DNA from: Cunninghamia lanceolata
Lineage: Eukaryota; Streptophyta; Pinopsida; Cupressales; Cupressaceae
Length of the DNA stretch: 64,000 nucleotides
Direction: 5' to 3'
Assembly (NCBI GenBank): GCA_027924645.1
Contig: BSBN01000047.1
Coordinates: forward strand, 7,378,001-7,442,000
Position 1 is the first letter of the stretch, and every line of letters starts with the position of its first letter. Position numbers and translations under genes: made by a program. Below are positions 36,855-47,536 of this stretch, piece after piece. The notes below the pieces were generated by a model. The model searched no databases and was not told the origin of the DNA. It worked only from the letters and a program-made list of their open reading frames with translations.

Positions 36855-37617
36855 GGTGGTGGAATGCCTTGTTATATTCATTTGAAACTTAATTGAAATC
36901 TGTTTGCTGAAATATTCAGGGCTCATTTCAAAGCTGCTGTATATGTACATGTCTTTTGCATACTTAATGAAAGGGAAGAGTATTTTGATTACAAAATCTT
37001 CGTCAATCTTGAGTAATCTGTGTTTGAACTCTGGATATGTGCTTTGATTAGCTGCGTCCCTTGGAGTGCTCATCATGTTGCATGTATTGTTTTCATTCAT
37101 TATCCTCTGAAGTTTGCATCAACTGTATCTAGCTGTGGAATGTCCTGGTGAACATATGGTTTGATTTCTTCTCCTCATGACAGTATCAAGCATGTATGTG
37201 GATCAAAAGCTAAAGGTTCAACTTAATTAGAAGTATTTCTTTTAATTTCTTTCAGTTTCAGAACATCTCACTGTCATAATTGCAAATAACTGCTAATCTT
37301 GAGCAAACAACCCAAAATATGCAGACATCTCGTAGATAATCACAAATACTTAGCATATTTGGACACTAAGCGTACACAATTGAAAATATCATGCAAAGAT
37401 TGAGATATTTTACTTCTTTTCATCAAATAACTACATAATTTGACTTCTCTGTAAAGAATTTCTATAGGAATGTCATGATGATGGCGCAATTTCACGTAAG
37501 GCCCCAAAATGGAAACAGCAACTCACATTAACTACTGAGTAACGTCAGTCGATTAAGACCTAATCACCGGAGACTTGGGATCATGAATTCTTTGAATTCA
37601 CTGTATCTTTCAAGATG

Positions 37618-37623
37618 AATAAA
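37618..37623 (+). terminator. Poly(A) signal AATAAA, copy 2 5' LTR
   Basis: AATAAA is followed within about 30-45 nt by T/G-rich TATGTTTGTTTGTG. The same hexamer lies at 52811 in the 3' LTR; copy 1 has AGTAAA. Its position about 55 bp from the LTR end implies a long R (about 0.75 kb) and a short U5. Confidence 0.55.
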
Positions 37624-37682
37624 GGTTAATGTGTACTTTTATTCTATGTTTGTTTGTGACTAACATCATGACCAACATAAAT

Positions 37683-37700
37683 TAGCGCTAGAAGGAGGGC
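37683..37700 (+). other. Primer binding site, copy 2 (one change)
   Basis: TAGCGCTAGAAGGAGGGC follows a TAAAT spacer after the LTR end. Copy 1 has TGGCGCTAGAAGG; the second G is A here, a likely transition. The priming tRNA is not assigned. Confidence 0.55.
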
Positions 37701-38139
37701 GAGTCCAGAAAACCACGCTCATTATCAGTATTTTCAAGGTTTGATGACGCATAAAGTAAGGTAACCTCAGATCACCTGTGAATTTTAGTAAATTACGTAA
37801 ATATTCACTGCGAGAAGTTTGTACGTGTTCGTTCTATGTAAAGATTTCCAGATCTCACGTAAATATTGCAAGCTTTACAGTAGATCTTCCTGAATTCACG
37901 AAATATTGGCCAAAGATATGTAAATTTGTTCAAGTCTTACAGAATTTAGGCCTTAGACACTTGAGATCTCGTGCTACGGTCCAAGATACTCCAATATCCT
38001 ATCATATTTGCAGTATCTTCGCAAATATTTTATAAATATCTAGTCTGATTTGCCATCTGACCGCAAATATCACCTCATCCGGTGGAATCCAGCCAATATT
38101 TGCAAAGTTTCAGCCAATTTGCCTCCAAATCGAGAAATC

Positions 38140-41100
38140 CTGGCTCACAGGATAAATACCAGGTCTAGACCTAGTGAAATTTTTGAAGAATTGCCTGTTA
38201 GAGGTTTCAGACCTAGAACTGTAGACATTCATCATACTCCAGGGTCTAGTGCGTCTAGAGCTTCACTAGGACCTCCTCCTGTAACTCCTGTTGGTTTGCA
38301 AATACCTTCTGGTATATCTGTGACACCCCCTGTTCAACCTCAGGGTGTGCCTTTAGTTCAAACTCAGCCAGCTGCACCACTAGTTCAGCCCCCTCAGGCT
38401 GCAATGTCTTTTTTTGCAGCAGAGTCACCTTTGACCTTTAATGCATATCATGAGTTACCAAAGAATCTGGACAAACTTTGTCCAAAATATCATCCTTATC
38501 AAGATGCTGATGATCATATCAGGACATTTAAAGAAGCTTGCTGCAGAGCTAGAATAGAACATCAAGACGTGGTGTGCAGATTATTTCCTTTTTCCTTAGG
38601 GGAAGAGGCTTATAATTGGTTCATCAGTCTGGGCCAATCCTCTGTTGGTTCATGGGCTGTCTTAGAGAAAGCTTTCCTTGACCGGTTCAAGGTCCCTATT
38701 GATCCATCTATGAATTATCATATGTTTGCTACAATCAAAAGATTTGAGAATGAGCCTATTGCTAATTTCAATGCTAGGTTCCAGAAAATGTTGTCCAAGC
38801 TAGTTGCCCCATATGTAGTAGCTGATGCTGCTACTAGGAGTATTTACTATTCAGCCCTGGATCCATTAACTTCCATGTTCATCAGGAGAACACATCCTGA
38901 GATCACTACATTGACAGGAGCTTTTCAAGAAGCTATCAAGGTAAATCAACAGTTGATACCTGCTCCTACTCCAAATATAGTATTCCCTACCTTGCCTGGC
39001 ATGCAGTCACAATATCCTGCACAGTATCCTGCACCGTATTCACCACAGTATCCTGCACAATATCCAAATGGAGCAGTGATACCTCCAGCAGTCATGCCTG
39101 CACCTTTGCAAGTACCTCCATTGAGCATTATGCCTCCTCCTAATGGAAATGGCCAACTACCACAATATCCTGCACATGCTCAGACACCTCAAGGTACTGA
39201 TCTATCCAACAATAACCATGGATCCTCTTTTTTCAAGCCTCAGACCAAAAATGTAGTTGCCAAAGCTCAAGAGGAAAAGGAAGAAATCGAAGAAATTTCT
39301 GCTCAGTTGAGAAAACTCACCACAGAAGTAACACATTTGAGAAATCAAGGGTTTTATGCACAGTCAGGTCAGAATAGAAATTATTCCAATGATAGACCAA
39401 ACTACCCTGACAGAGGATATAACAACAATAACTTCAACAATAATGGTGGAAACAACAATAATCCACCCAGACAGCCTAGAATATGGAACTCCAGGCCAAA
39501 TAACGGTTCATTACCATCACCCCTGGATAATCAGCCTCCGGGTGAAGTTAAGCAGACTACTAGAGTCAATCTTGCTGAGGCAGCCCTTACCAATTGGTGT
39601 AGGATCCACAATACCAATGCACATGCAGAATTAGATTGCCCACAATTTAGGATTGCCGCCAGCATCTTTCAGACTGAAATGTCTAACACTTCTGGAAATC
39701 CACCTCAGGCAGAAGGAAATGAGATAGTTCCTTGTGGATATGATTCAGCTTTTGTGCTAGAAATGTACACTAATCAACCTCATCCGAGTTATGACCAGAC
39801 TTGTGAGGAATCTGCTTTAACTTTCGAAACAAATTATGTTTTTCCTTTTGAGGATGAAAATGAACCTGCAAGAGAGCATGAGGAAGTACATGCATACCAA
39901 CAGCAATATCCTGGTAAGCACAATTATAACTTGAGAAGTAATGCCAACAGACCTACTGATCCATTGACATCATCTTTGCCTCCAAACAACTTCAACACAC
40001 CTCCTGATCCTAAAGCTAGCAATAACCCTGGATTTCCCAAGGTGAATGCTCAGTACTTGTCACCTCAAAACACAGTAACGAAGGTCGTAAATGCACCTCA
40101 GGAGCCTGACAAGTTAGTCACCTATTTGGCTGATGAAATGAAGAAAATCAAGATCATCCTGTCCTTATCGGAGTTACTGAAAACTCCTACCATCAAAAAG
40201 GCATTCATGAAGTCACTAGATGATCCTGCTCCTAAAGAGGATAGTCATCTTCCAAGTCAATCCAGTGGCAAAGATCATGCTGCTAAGGATAATATTATCA
40301 AGCCTAAAGTGTCAGCTACAGTCCAAGCTGCTGAAACCTCCCACATGACCTTGTATAGAGATAAAACTGAATCACCTCCGTTTCTCCTCACCATAAGAAT
40401 GTTCAGCAAGAACTTGCACAACTGTTTGGTTGATTCCGGAGCCTCAACGAATGTTATGCCTTTGTCAATATGCAACGCATTAGGACTGCATCCGGCTAAA
40501 TCCTTAAAGAAGGTCACTCAGCTGGACAAAACAGAAGTAAGTGTAGTAGGAGAACTAACTCACATTCACATGCAGCTAGCATCTGATCATAGGATCCAGT
40601 ATTACATTGACATCCAGGTAGTTGACATACCTGATACTTATGGGATGTTGCTTAGCAGGGATTGGTCCAAAACGCTTAATGGATATATGTCCACAGATTT
40701 CAGTCACATGTGGTTGCCATGGAAAGGTATACCTAATCAGATCAGGATTGATGCTGAACCTAGGATGAAACATATGGTCACAGAGTACAACAAAACGAAT
40801 GAGATCATGTACGTAAACGTAGAACCTGGAGTTTATTGCATCAGGCCACAGACTGTTAAAATAGAAGAAATCCTGATGCTTGATGTTCATCATCATCATG
40901 ATGATCATCACCATGAAGACGGGTCAGTTATAGAACTTAATAATGATCCAGATAACGAAAATAAAATGAATCGCTTCAGAGATTTTAAGATGCATCTATC
41001 TACTCAGGTAAAACGTTGTCAATTACTAAATATACCTGCTAATGATATCTTAATTGATGGATGGTGCAGATTACACGGCGAAGCACACTCAGAAAAGACT

Positions 41101-41439
41101 TGTGAAACATGCTTAGACATGATGATACTGGAGCAGACATATAGTGAAGCATCATCATCATATTCTGAGGTGAGTGCTACATCTGATGATGATGACGATA
41201 CTAATTCTTATCTGTCTTCTGCAGGAACAGAAGAGTTAACAGATCAAGATGAAGATCATATACGGAAAATAGAAAAGATCCTGGTGTCCAACCAGATAAA
41301 TGATGCAGAAAAAGAAAAGATCACTCCTAGTAGCGATTGCTTCATGGAACCAGATTATGAGTTGTCTGATGAAGACAAAGGTAGTGACCTGACGAAGTTT
41401 GAAGAATTTCTGGTAAAAGAAATAGAGAAGATGACATGA
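38140..41439 (+). CDS. Gag-protease of copy 2 (intact frame to TGA 41437)
   Basis: The frame is open from before 38140. The first ATG is at 38404 (MSFFAAESPLTF), but homology with copy 1 begins about 80 codons earlier (RINTRSR, ELPVRGFRPRTVDIHH) with no ATG, so translation may start from a non-AUG codon or a spliced exon. Gag core: about 38404-38960 (GEEAYNWFISLGQ, EPIANFNARFQKMLSKL). A Pro/Gln/Tyr-rich repeat (QYPAQYPAPYSPQYPAQYP) lies near 39010. A His/Cys finger NWCRIHNTNAHAELDC lies at about 39593. The aspartic protease motif CLVDSGASTNVMPLS is near 40425. A His/Asp patch (HHHHDDHHHED) lies near 40890, and a second finger, GWCRLHGEAHSEKTCETC, at about 41060. TGA 41437 interrupts the frame before the enzymes; copy 1 has a sense codon there, so I read it as a mutation. 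Viewed alone this Gag could still be made. Confidence 0.85.
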   Translation: MAHRINTRSRPSEIFEELPVRGFRPRTVDIHHTPGSSASRASLGPPPVTPVGLQIPSGISVTPPVQPQGVPLVQTQPAAPLVQPPQAAMSFFAAESPLTFNAYHELPKNLDKLCPKYHPYQDADDHIRTFKEACCRARIEHQDVVCRLFPFSLGEEAYNWFISLGQSSVGSWAVLEKAFLDRFKVPIDPSMNYHMFATIKRFENEPIANFNARFQKMLSKLVAPYVVADAATRSIYYSALDPLTSMFIRRTHPEITTLTGAFQEAIKVNQQLIPAPTPNIVFPTLPGMQSQYPAQYPAPYSPQYPAQYPNGAVIPPAVMPAPLQVPPLSIMPPPNGNGQLPQYPAHAQTPQGTDLSNNNHGSSFFKPQTKNVVAKAQEEKEEIEEISAQLRKLTTEVTHLRNQGFYAQSGQNRNYSNDRPNYPDRGYNNNNFNNNGGNNNNPPRQPRIWNSRPNNGSLPSPLDNQPPGEVKQTTRVNLAEAALTNWCRIHNTNAHAELDCPQFRIAASIFQTEMSNTSGNPPQAEGNEIVPCGYDSAFVLEMYTNQPHPSYDQTCEESALTFETNYVFPFEDENEPAREHEEVHAYQQQYPGKHNYNLRSNANRPTDPLTSSLPPNNFNTPPDPKASNNPGFPKVNAQYLSPQNTVTKVVNAPQEPDKLVTYLADEMKKIKIILSLSELLKTPTIKKAFMKSLDDPAPKEDSHLPSQSSGKDHAAKDNIIKPKVSATVQAAETSHMTLYRDKTESPPFLLTIRMFSKNLHNCLVDSGASTNVMPLSICNALGLHPAKSLKKVTQLDKTEVSVVGELTHIHMQLASDHRIQYYIDIQVVDIPDTYGMLLSRDWSKTLNGYMSTDFSHMWLPWKGIPNQIRIDAEPRMKHMVTEYNKTNEIMYVNVEPGVYCIRPQTVKIEEILMLDVHHHHDDHHHEDGSVIELNNDPDNENKMNRFRDFKMHLSTQVKRCQLLNIPANDILIDGWCRLHGEAHSEKTCETCLDMMILEQTYSEASSSYSEVSATSDDDDDTNSYLSSAGTEELTDQDEDHIRKIEKILVSNQINDAEKEKITPSSDCFMEPDYELSDEDKGSDLTKFEEFLVKEIEKMT

Positions 41440-44400
41440 CAGCATAAATCTCCCCACGAGGTTTTAATTAAAGGTTGGTGTAGGCTGCATGAGGCGCCTC
41501 ACTCAGAAACAACTTGCTCACTATGTTTACACATTTTGAAGAAGCATGCAGCTGTAAATCTTGAACATCATCCTCTTGCTGATATAGAAGAGAAAACAGA
41601 AAAGTCATCAGGCTCACAAAATAAAGGAAAGAAGAAACTTGAGGATGATGACATCCGTAAGTTAAAGTGGATATCAGGCGGAGCAGCAGCCAGAGCTACA
41701 AAGAAGAAAGGAGGACCAAATAGATATCCTGCTGAGGATAAGTGTCCTGCTGAAGATAAACCTTGGATCCTGAGGTTTGATGGATCCAAATCTAAGCAAG
41801 GTGCTGGGGTAGGAATAGATCTTATTGATCCATCAGGAAGGTCCTACTTAGCGGCCTACAGACTACAGTTCCCCTATACCAATAATGTAGCAGAGTATGA
41901 AGCTCTGATTCATGGAATGTTGTTTGCTCATAAGAAGAAAGTGAAGATCCTACATGTCTTTGGGGATTCAGAACTAGTTGTGAGGCAAGTAAGAGGAATT
42001 TACTCCTGTAACTACAGAAAACTATCAAATTACAGACATCGAGTGTGGGACCTGATTGAGGACTTTGATGCCTTTAATATCATTCACGTACCAAGAGAAC
42101 AGAACCAGAGGGCAGATGCACTCGCCCAGGCCGCCAGTATGTTGGAACCGCTGTCTATATCTGGTCTAAAGAGATTTTTAGTAGAATTGGTGTCAGTGCC
42201 TTCAGTACCTGACAATGTGACTAATCTCCAGGTGTTTGATGATGATCAGCACATTCTGGACTTCATATCAAACAAAGACATATTTGAATCTCAGATCATA
42301 GATGAGAATGGTATGGAAGATCATGTCTGGGAAGAAGATGAGATATTAGAGTTGCCTAGAAACAGAATTCCCAAAGGTATGATTGAATTAGAAAGAGCTT
42401 TTGATCTAGATAATATGGTTAAACATAAAGATCTGCCTAAGGCAGATGGAGGTCAATATTCACAAGTGAATATTGGACAAGCTGATGACAAGAGAAACGT
42501 CTTATTGGGTAAGGTTTGTACACCAGAAGAGTTAGAAGGAATAACTCAGGCCCTTAAGGATTACATACATGTAATTGCATGGACTTATGATGAGCTAAAG
42601 ACATATGACACTTCTGTCATAACTCATACTATACCTCTCAAGCCAGATGCAAAACCTTTCAGACAGAAGCAGAGGCCAGTCAATGCTCTGCTTGAACCAA
42701 TCATCCTTGAGGAAGTCAAGAAATTGTTAAACGCCCGGATAATATTTCCTGTAAGGCACTCCACTTGGGTGGCAAATCTTGTGCCAGTCAGAAAGAAGAA
42801 TGGAGACATCAGGTTATGTGTAGATTTCAGGAACCTGAACAGAGCATCAGAAAAGGATAATTATCCTTTGCCCTCCTTAGATGAAGTTCTACAGATTGTA
42901 AATGGAGCCAAAATGATGTCCTTCCTGGACAGTTTTTCTGGATACAACCAAGTGATGGTTGATAAAATTGACAGATTGAAAACTGCCTTCACCACAAAGT
43001 GGGGTATATTTGCATATAGACGTATGCCATTTGGACTTATAAATGCTGGAGCTACATTCCAGCAAGCAATGGACATAGCCTTCAGAGGCTTAATAGGGAA
43101 GTGTATAGTCATCTACATGGATGACCTGACAATTTTCTCTAAGGAAAGGGGAAATCATGTTGCTGATCTCAGAAGTGTACTAAAGAAATGTGAAGAATAC
43201 GGAATATCTTTGAATCTTAAGAAATGCATATTTGGAGTCACAACAGGAAAATTACTAGGCCACCTGATCACAGAAGATGGAATTATCATCGATCCTGACA
43301 GGGTGGAGTCTATTATGAAGTTACAACTTCCAGGAAGCAAAAAGGAACTTAAGTCTTACTTTGGTAAGATAAATTTTGTGAGGAAGTTCATCACCGGCTT
43401 TGCTGAGATTGTCAGACCACTAAATGCCATGTTGAAAAAGGATGCACAAATTGAGTGGACACCAGAAGCCAAGGCTTCTTTTGAAGATATAAAGAAGGCC
43501 ATTTCAGATGCTCCTGTCCTCATTAGTCCAGATTATACAAGAGATTTCTACATCTACTCATTTGCCTCAGAACATACTTCTGCAGCAGTGTTAACTCAAA
43601 GAAATGAAGAAAAAGAAGAGAAACCAATTGCTTTCATGAGCTGTCCTTTCAGGGATGCTGAATTGAGATATGTAGATGTTGATAGACAAGCACTTGCATT
43701 AGTCAAAGCAGTAAAGAAATTCAGACATTATACACTGAGAAGCAAAGTGATTGCTATGGTACCAGATGCAGCAGTGAAGATGCTGCTGATGCAGGGTGAA
43801 CCTGGTGAAAAAAGAGCCAAATGGATTACTGTATTACGAGAATACGACATGGAGATCACACCAATGAAGCTGGTGAGAGGACAAGCTCTGAGCCAGATGA
43901 TATCTGAAATTGACCCAAACATCATCAGTCAGCAGTATGTGATCAATGAGAAAGATAAGAGAGAATGGTATTCAGATATCAGGCACATCCTGATCACTGG
44001 AAGATGTCCTCCAAGAATGCAAGCTTCACAGAGAAGAGCCTTGAAGATAAGATCCCAGAAGTATATGATGAAGGGAGGAACCTTGTTTAAGAAGAATTAT
44101 GAAGGAATATACTTGAGATGCTTAGAGAAACCAGAAGCAAATAAAGTTTTGACAGAGTTACATGACAAGTTTGGAATGGCACACGGATCAGCATTGGCCA
44201 CAACTCATGCAATCCTCAGAGCAGGATACTACTGGCCTACCATTTTTAAAGACACAGCTGATCATGTTAAATGTTGTCATGTCTGTCAGGTTGCTGCCAA
44301 CAGAGAGAAATATGCTGCACAACCGTTGCAGCCAGTGGTGGAAGAGCGCCCATTTGCACAGTGGGGCATGGACTTCATAGGACCAATCAATCCTCCGTCT

Positions 44401-45219
44401 TCCTCAGGCCATAGGTATGTCCTAATGATTACTGACTATTGTACTAGATGGACTGAGGCTATCAGCAGCAAAACTTGCACTGCAGATGATGTCATTAAGT
44501 TTCTGGAAAGCAACATTGTTACCAGGTATGGAACTCCTTATGCATTGGTAAGTGATAATGGTTATGCCTTCATTTCCACGAAATTGTCAAGTTGGGCTTT
44601 TGATCATGGGATCATACTTAAGTTTTCGTCCAACTACTATCCCCAGGGGAATGGATTAGCAGAATCCACCAACAAGAATTTACTGAGTATCATAAGAAAA
44701 CTTATAGAGAAAAATCCCAGGGAATGGAACTCATTTCTGAAATATGCCTTATGGGTAGATAGAACTAGAATGAAAATTGCATTAGGAAACTCACCCTTCC
44801 AGCTAGTATATGGGGTAGATCCTATCCTCCCTGTAAATTTGAAAATTCCTACTCTACAGTTTGCCCAAGAATATCTAGGCATAGATAATAAGTAGGAAGT
44901 TAGGTTGCTTCAGTTGATGCACCTGGAAGAAAAACGGAGTCAAGCGATTGACCAATTTGCAAAACATCAGGCTGTTGTCAAATGCTGGTTTGACAAGAGA
45001 GCAAAAATTAAAGCTTTCAGGATATCTGATTTAGTCCTGATGTGGGATAAAGCCCATGAAAAGAAAGGTGATCATGGTAAGTTTGATAGATTATGGATAG
45101 GTCCCTTTCAAATTTCTGAGATTTTAGGAGACAGCACTTATAGGCTTAAGAACCAGACAGGTGAGGATGTCCCATTGCCAGTCAATGGACAATTCCTCAA
45201 ACATTATTTCCAGGCCTGA
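41440..45219 (+). pseudogene. Pol of copy 2: extra RNase H, RT, degenerate RNase H, integrase (one stop)
   Basis: Same frame as Gag. A third finger (GWCRLHEAPHSETTCSLC) is near 41470. The extra RNase H (about 41758-42140) keeps all four acidic residues: LRFDGSKSKQGAGVG, AEYEALIHG, FGDSELVV, QRADALAQA. RT (about 42640-43320) has FLDSFSGYNQV, RRMPFGLINAG and YMDDLTIFS. The native RNase H position (about 43520-43900) reads YSFASEHTSAAVL and DRQALALVKAV where an active enzyme has Asp-Ala-Ser and Glu, so it is probably only structural. Integrase (about 44150-45219) has HVCQVA, GMDFIGPI, LVSDNGYAF and GLAESTNKN (D,D,E), GNSPFQLVYG, and a C-terminal part ending NGQFLKHYFQA. The TAG at 44893 is the only stop; TGA 45217 ends the frame. 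No chromodomain and no env-like ORF follows. Confidence 0.9.
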
Positions 45220-46060
45220 ATGACTTCGTGATAGTCATATGTATCGTAATGTATATTTGTATAGTTGTTTGTACAGTGTGTTTGTTGTGCTTGTTTTGTT
45301 TTGTTGGTTGGGACCTTGTTCTGATAAGTCAGGATGATGCACTTCATCACCCTAGAAAATAATTAAGTTGTTGAGATTCAAATGATGAGATCACATTTAA
45401 ACATAGGTTATGATTCATTCTAAGAAGTGTTCATGATCAGGTTTGTGATGTCTTTTCATCAGGGTGCTTTTTCTTGGTCAAAGTGAATCCATCACAATGA
45501 AACACATAACAGCCTTGGGTTTGTTGAATACACTAGTATAGGTGTTAAGTGAAAAATCTAAAGGGACTCCCTTGCTACCAGTGCAATCTCCAACCTAAAG
45601 CTACAAGTGACTATACCTTGTACAAATGAGATGACATGATGATATCAGATATGAATGTGAAAAGAAAATCAGAAAAGAAATAAAATTAGGCCATCTAAGT
45701 AACTCTACCGGGGCTATAGACGCCTGCTGGCAGTGGGGCTCTACTTAGGGAGATTGTATAGATAACCTTACCGAGGCTATAGACGCCTGCTGGCAGCAAG
45801 GCTCTATCCAGGTTGGCTATGAGGGATGATCTCCAACTATGTAGTTTAACACCAGTTACTTACATTTTCAACTTACTTTCAAGATGAGGATAATTAATCA
45901 TATGCACACACTTGATCCTTTGTTAGCACTATCACCATGATGAAATTTTATCATTCAGAGGACCATGATGCTTACACTTAGACAGAATTAGAGCACTATA
46001 GATAAATGTGATCACATCACTTGAATCATTGGAATTTGTTCATTTTGTTTGGTGGCAAGT
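45220..46060 (+). other. 3' untranslated internal region of copy 2 with two-unit repeat
   Basis: Noncoding. Two units of CCG-GGCTATAGACGCCTGCTGGCAG lie at about 45708 and 45770, each followed by GGCTCTA. They are conserved with copy 1 while neighbouring sequence has drifted, suggesting a role in RNA structure, packaging or priming. Just before the LTR is TTTGTTTGGTGGCAAGT, not a standard polypurine tract. Confidence 0.6.
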
Positions 46061-47367
46061 TGTTGTGTGGTTACACAACACGCCCCATTTTGACTTGGCA
46101 AAACAGGGACCCAACTTCTTTTGGCTTGGTTTGTGTTTCTTGCTTTTTGGCGGTTTGGTAAAAATCAGTCAAATGCATCATCACGTTGAGTCAGAATGAG
46201 GTAAGTCATCATTATGAGGTCAGTTTGTCAAAATTCACATTTCCTGTCGGTGACCTCATATTCTGAAAGAACATTAAATTTCATGCAGGTGTGCCTTTTA
46301 CATCACCCTGGTATTCATCAGGATGTGAGAGTTATGAACAGTCAAAGTCTTGGTCAAACCTGATATTCGCAAGAGGGGAGATCATATTTTATAACCTCAG
46401 TCATGTTGTTTAAAGATCATCATCATATTCGAACATCCCCTGATATATCCTGCGGCTCAAATATCCTGACGTCAACTTTAATGGTAGTAAGTCTTTCCCG
46501 TCAAGCGGTCTTTTATACCGCGAACATCATGTTTTGAAAAGTAACCCGATATTCGTTAATATCATCCTGACGCGAAATATCACCCTTAACAAACATCCTG
46601 ATGACATCATCTGAATACGATAAACGAAGAAACAAACATCCTGATGACATCATCATCATATTTACAGTTCAACAGGATATTTTGTAAACATGATCATGTT
46701 CACCCAATATGACGATGACGTCGTGAAGCATTTCTGATACAAAGAACGAATATCATGATGACGTCATCCTGATATTCAGAAAGGAGGATGAGCAAGCTTG
46801 GCTCATCATCATCATTTTGTTTTGAAACATCACCCAATAAACCGAAATATCCTCTTGATGTGCTAAAACGTAAACAAAGGGTGCATTGTCACCTGAATCT
46901 TGTCGCGATAATAATTTCAATGCTTGGGAGGATGATATTGAAACTCAACCTGATATTTGCAAAATATCATCCTGCCCTCATGATATCCCGCCATATGGAT
47001 ATTCCCCCGCTCCCTTTGCCGCCATTATCATTAAATGCACGCAGATATGGTAGGTGATTCCCGCCGATCCCGGAACCCAATGAAATACCTAGCGAGATCC
47101 TGAGTTTTCGCACGAATGATCAAAGATTGCAATCTAACTTGTCAGAGTGCCCTAAATTTACCCTAACTACGAGGTTAAAAGGTAATTCAACCACCATTGT
47201 TACGTTTACCTGCGTTAAAATTGTTTTACAGAGCACTTGCCTCCATATCCGCATAACAGCTACCGTTGTGCAATTCGAGCTCACAGATAGAAGGAAGGAA
47301 GTGATCAGCAGTTGAATTAAGAGCGTCTTGACAATATATTGGTATAAAGGAAAATCTGCATAACCAG

Positions 47368-47530
47368 GTAAGTGAACTGGAACCCTCATCATGTTGTTGC
47401 TAAATGATATTGTAAGTTCTGGTTATGTATCCATGTAAGTAAGTAATGTGAAATTGATGCAATAGGCATGATATTTGCAAAATGTATGCATGCATATCCC
47501 TGTTGTGAGAAGAAATGTTGTTAATTGCAG
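47368..47530 (+). other. Predicted leader intron of U3 ORF, copy 2 3' LTR (163 nt)
   Basis: The same donor and acceptor as in the 5' LTR. The ATG of the U3 ORF is at 47537. Confidence 0.68.
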
Positions 47531-47536
47531 GTACCC

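Larger units (their letters stand above)
30868..37677 (+). repeat. 5' LTR of copy 2 (6810 bp)
   Basis: Begins TGTTGTGT and ends ACCAACA, giving a short TGTTG/CAACA terminal inverted repeat. Order inside: hairpin, motif array (about 31090-31830), TTCCCGCC site (about 31864), leader with intron (32174-32336), U3 ORF (32343-36695), TATAAAA (36848), AATAAA (37618), end. Confidence 0.95.

Noticed and set aside
40880..40920. CAT/GAT repeats as a CRISPR or satellite array
   Set aside because: They are short codon repeats for His and Asp inside coding frames; no regular spacers or long units.
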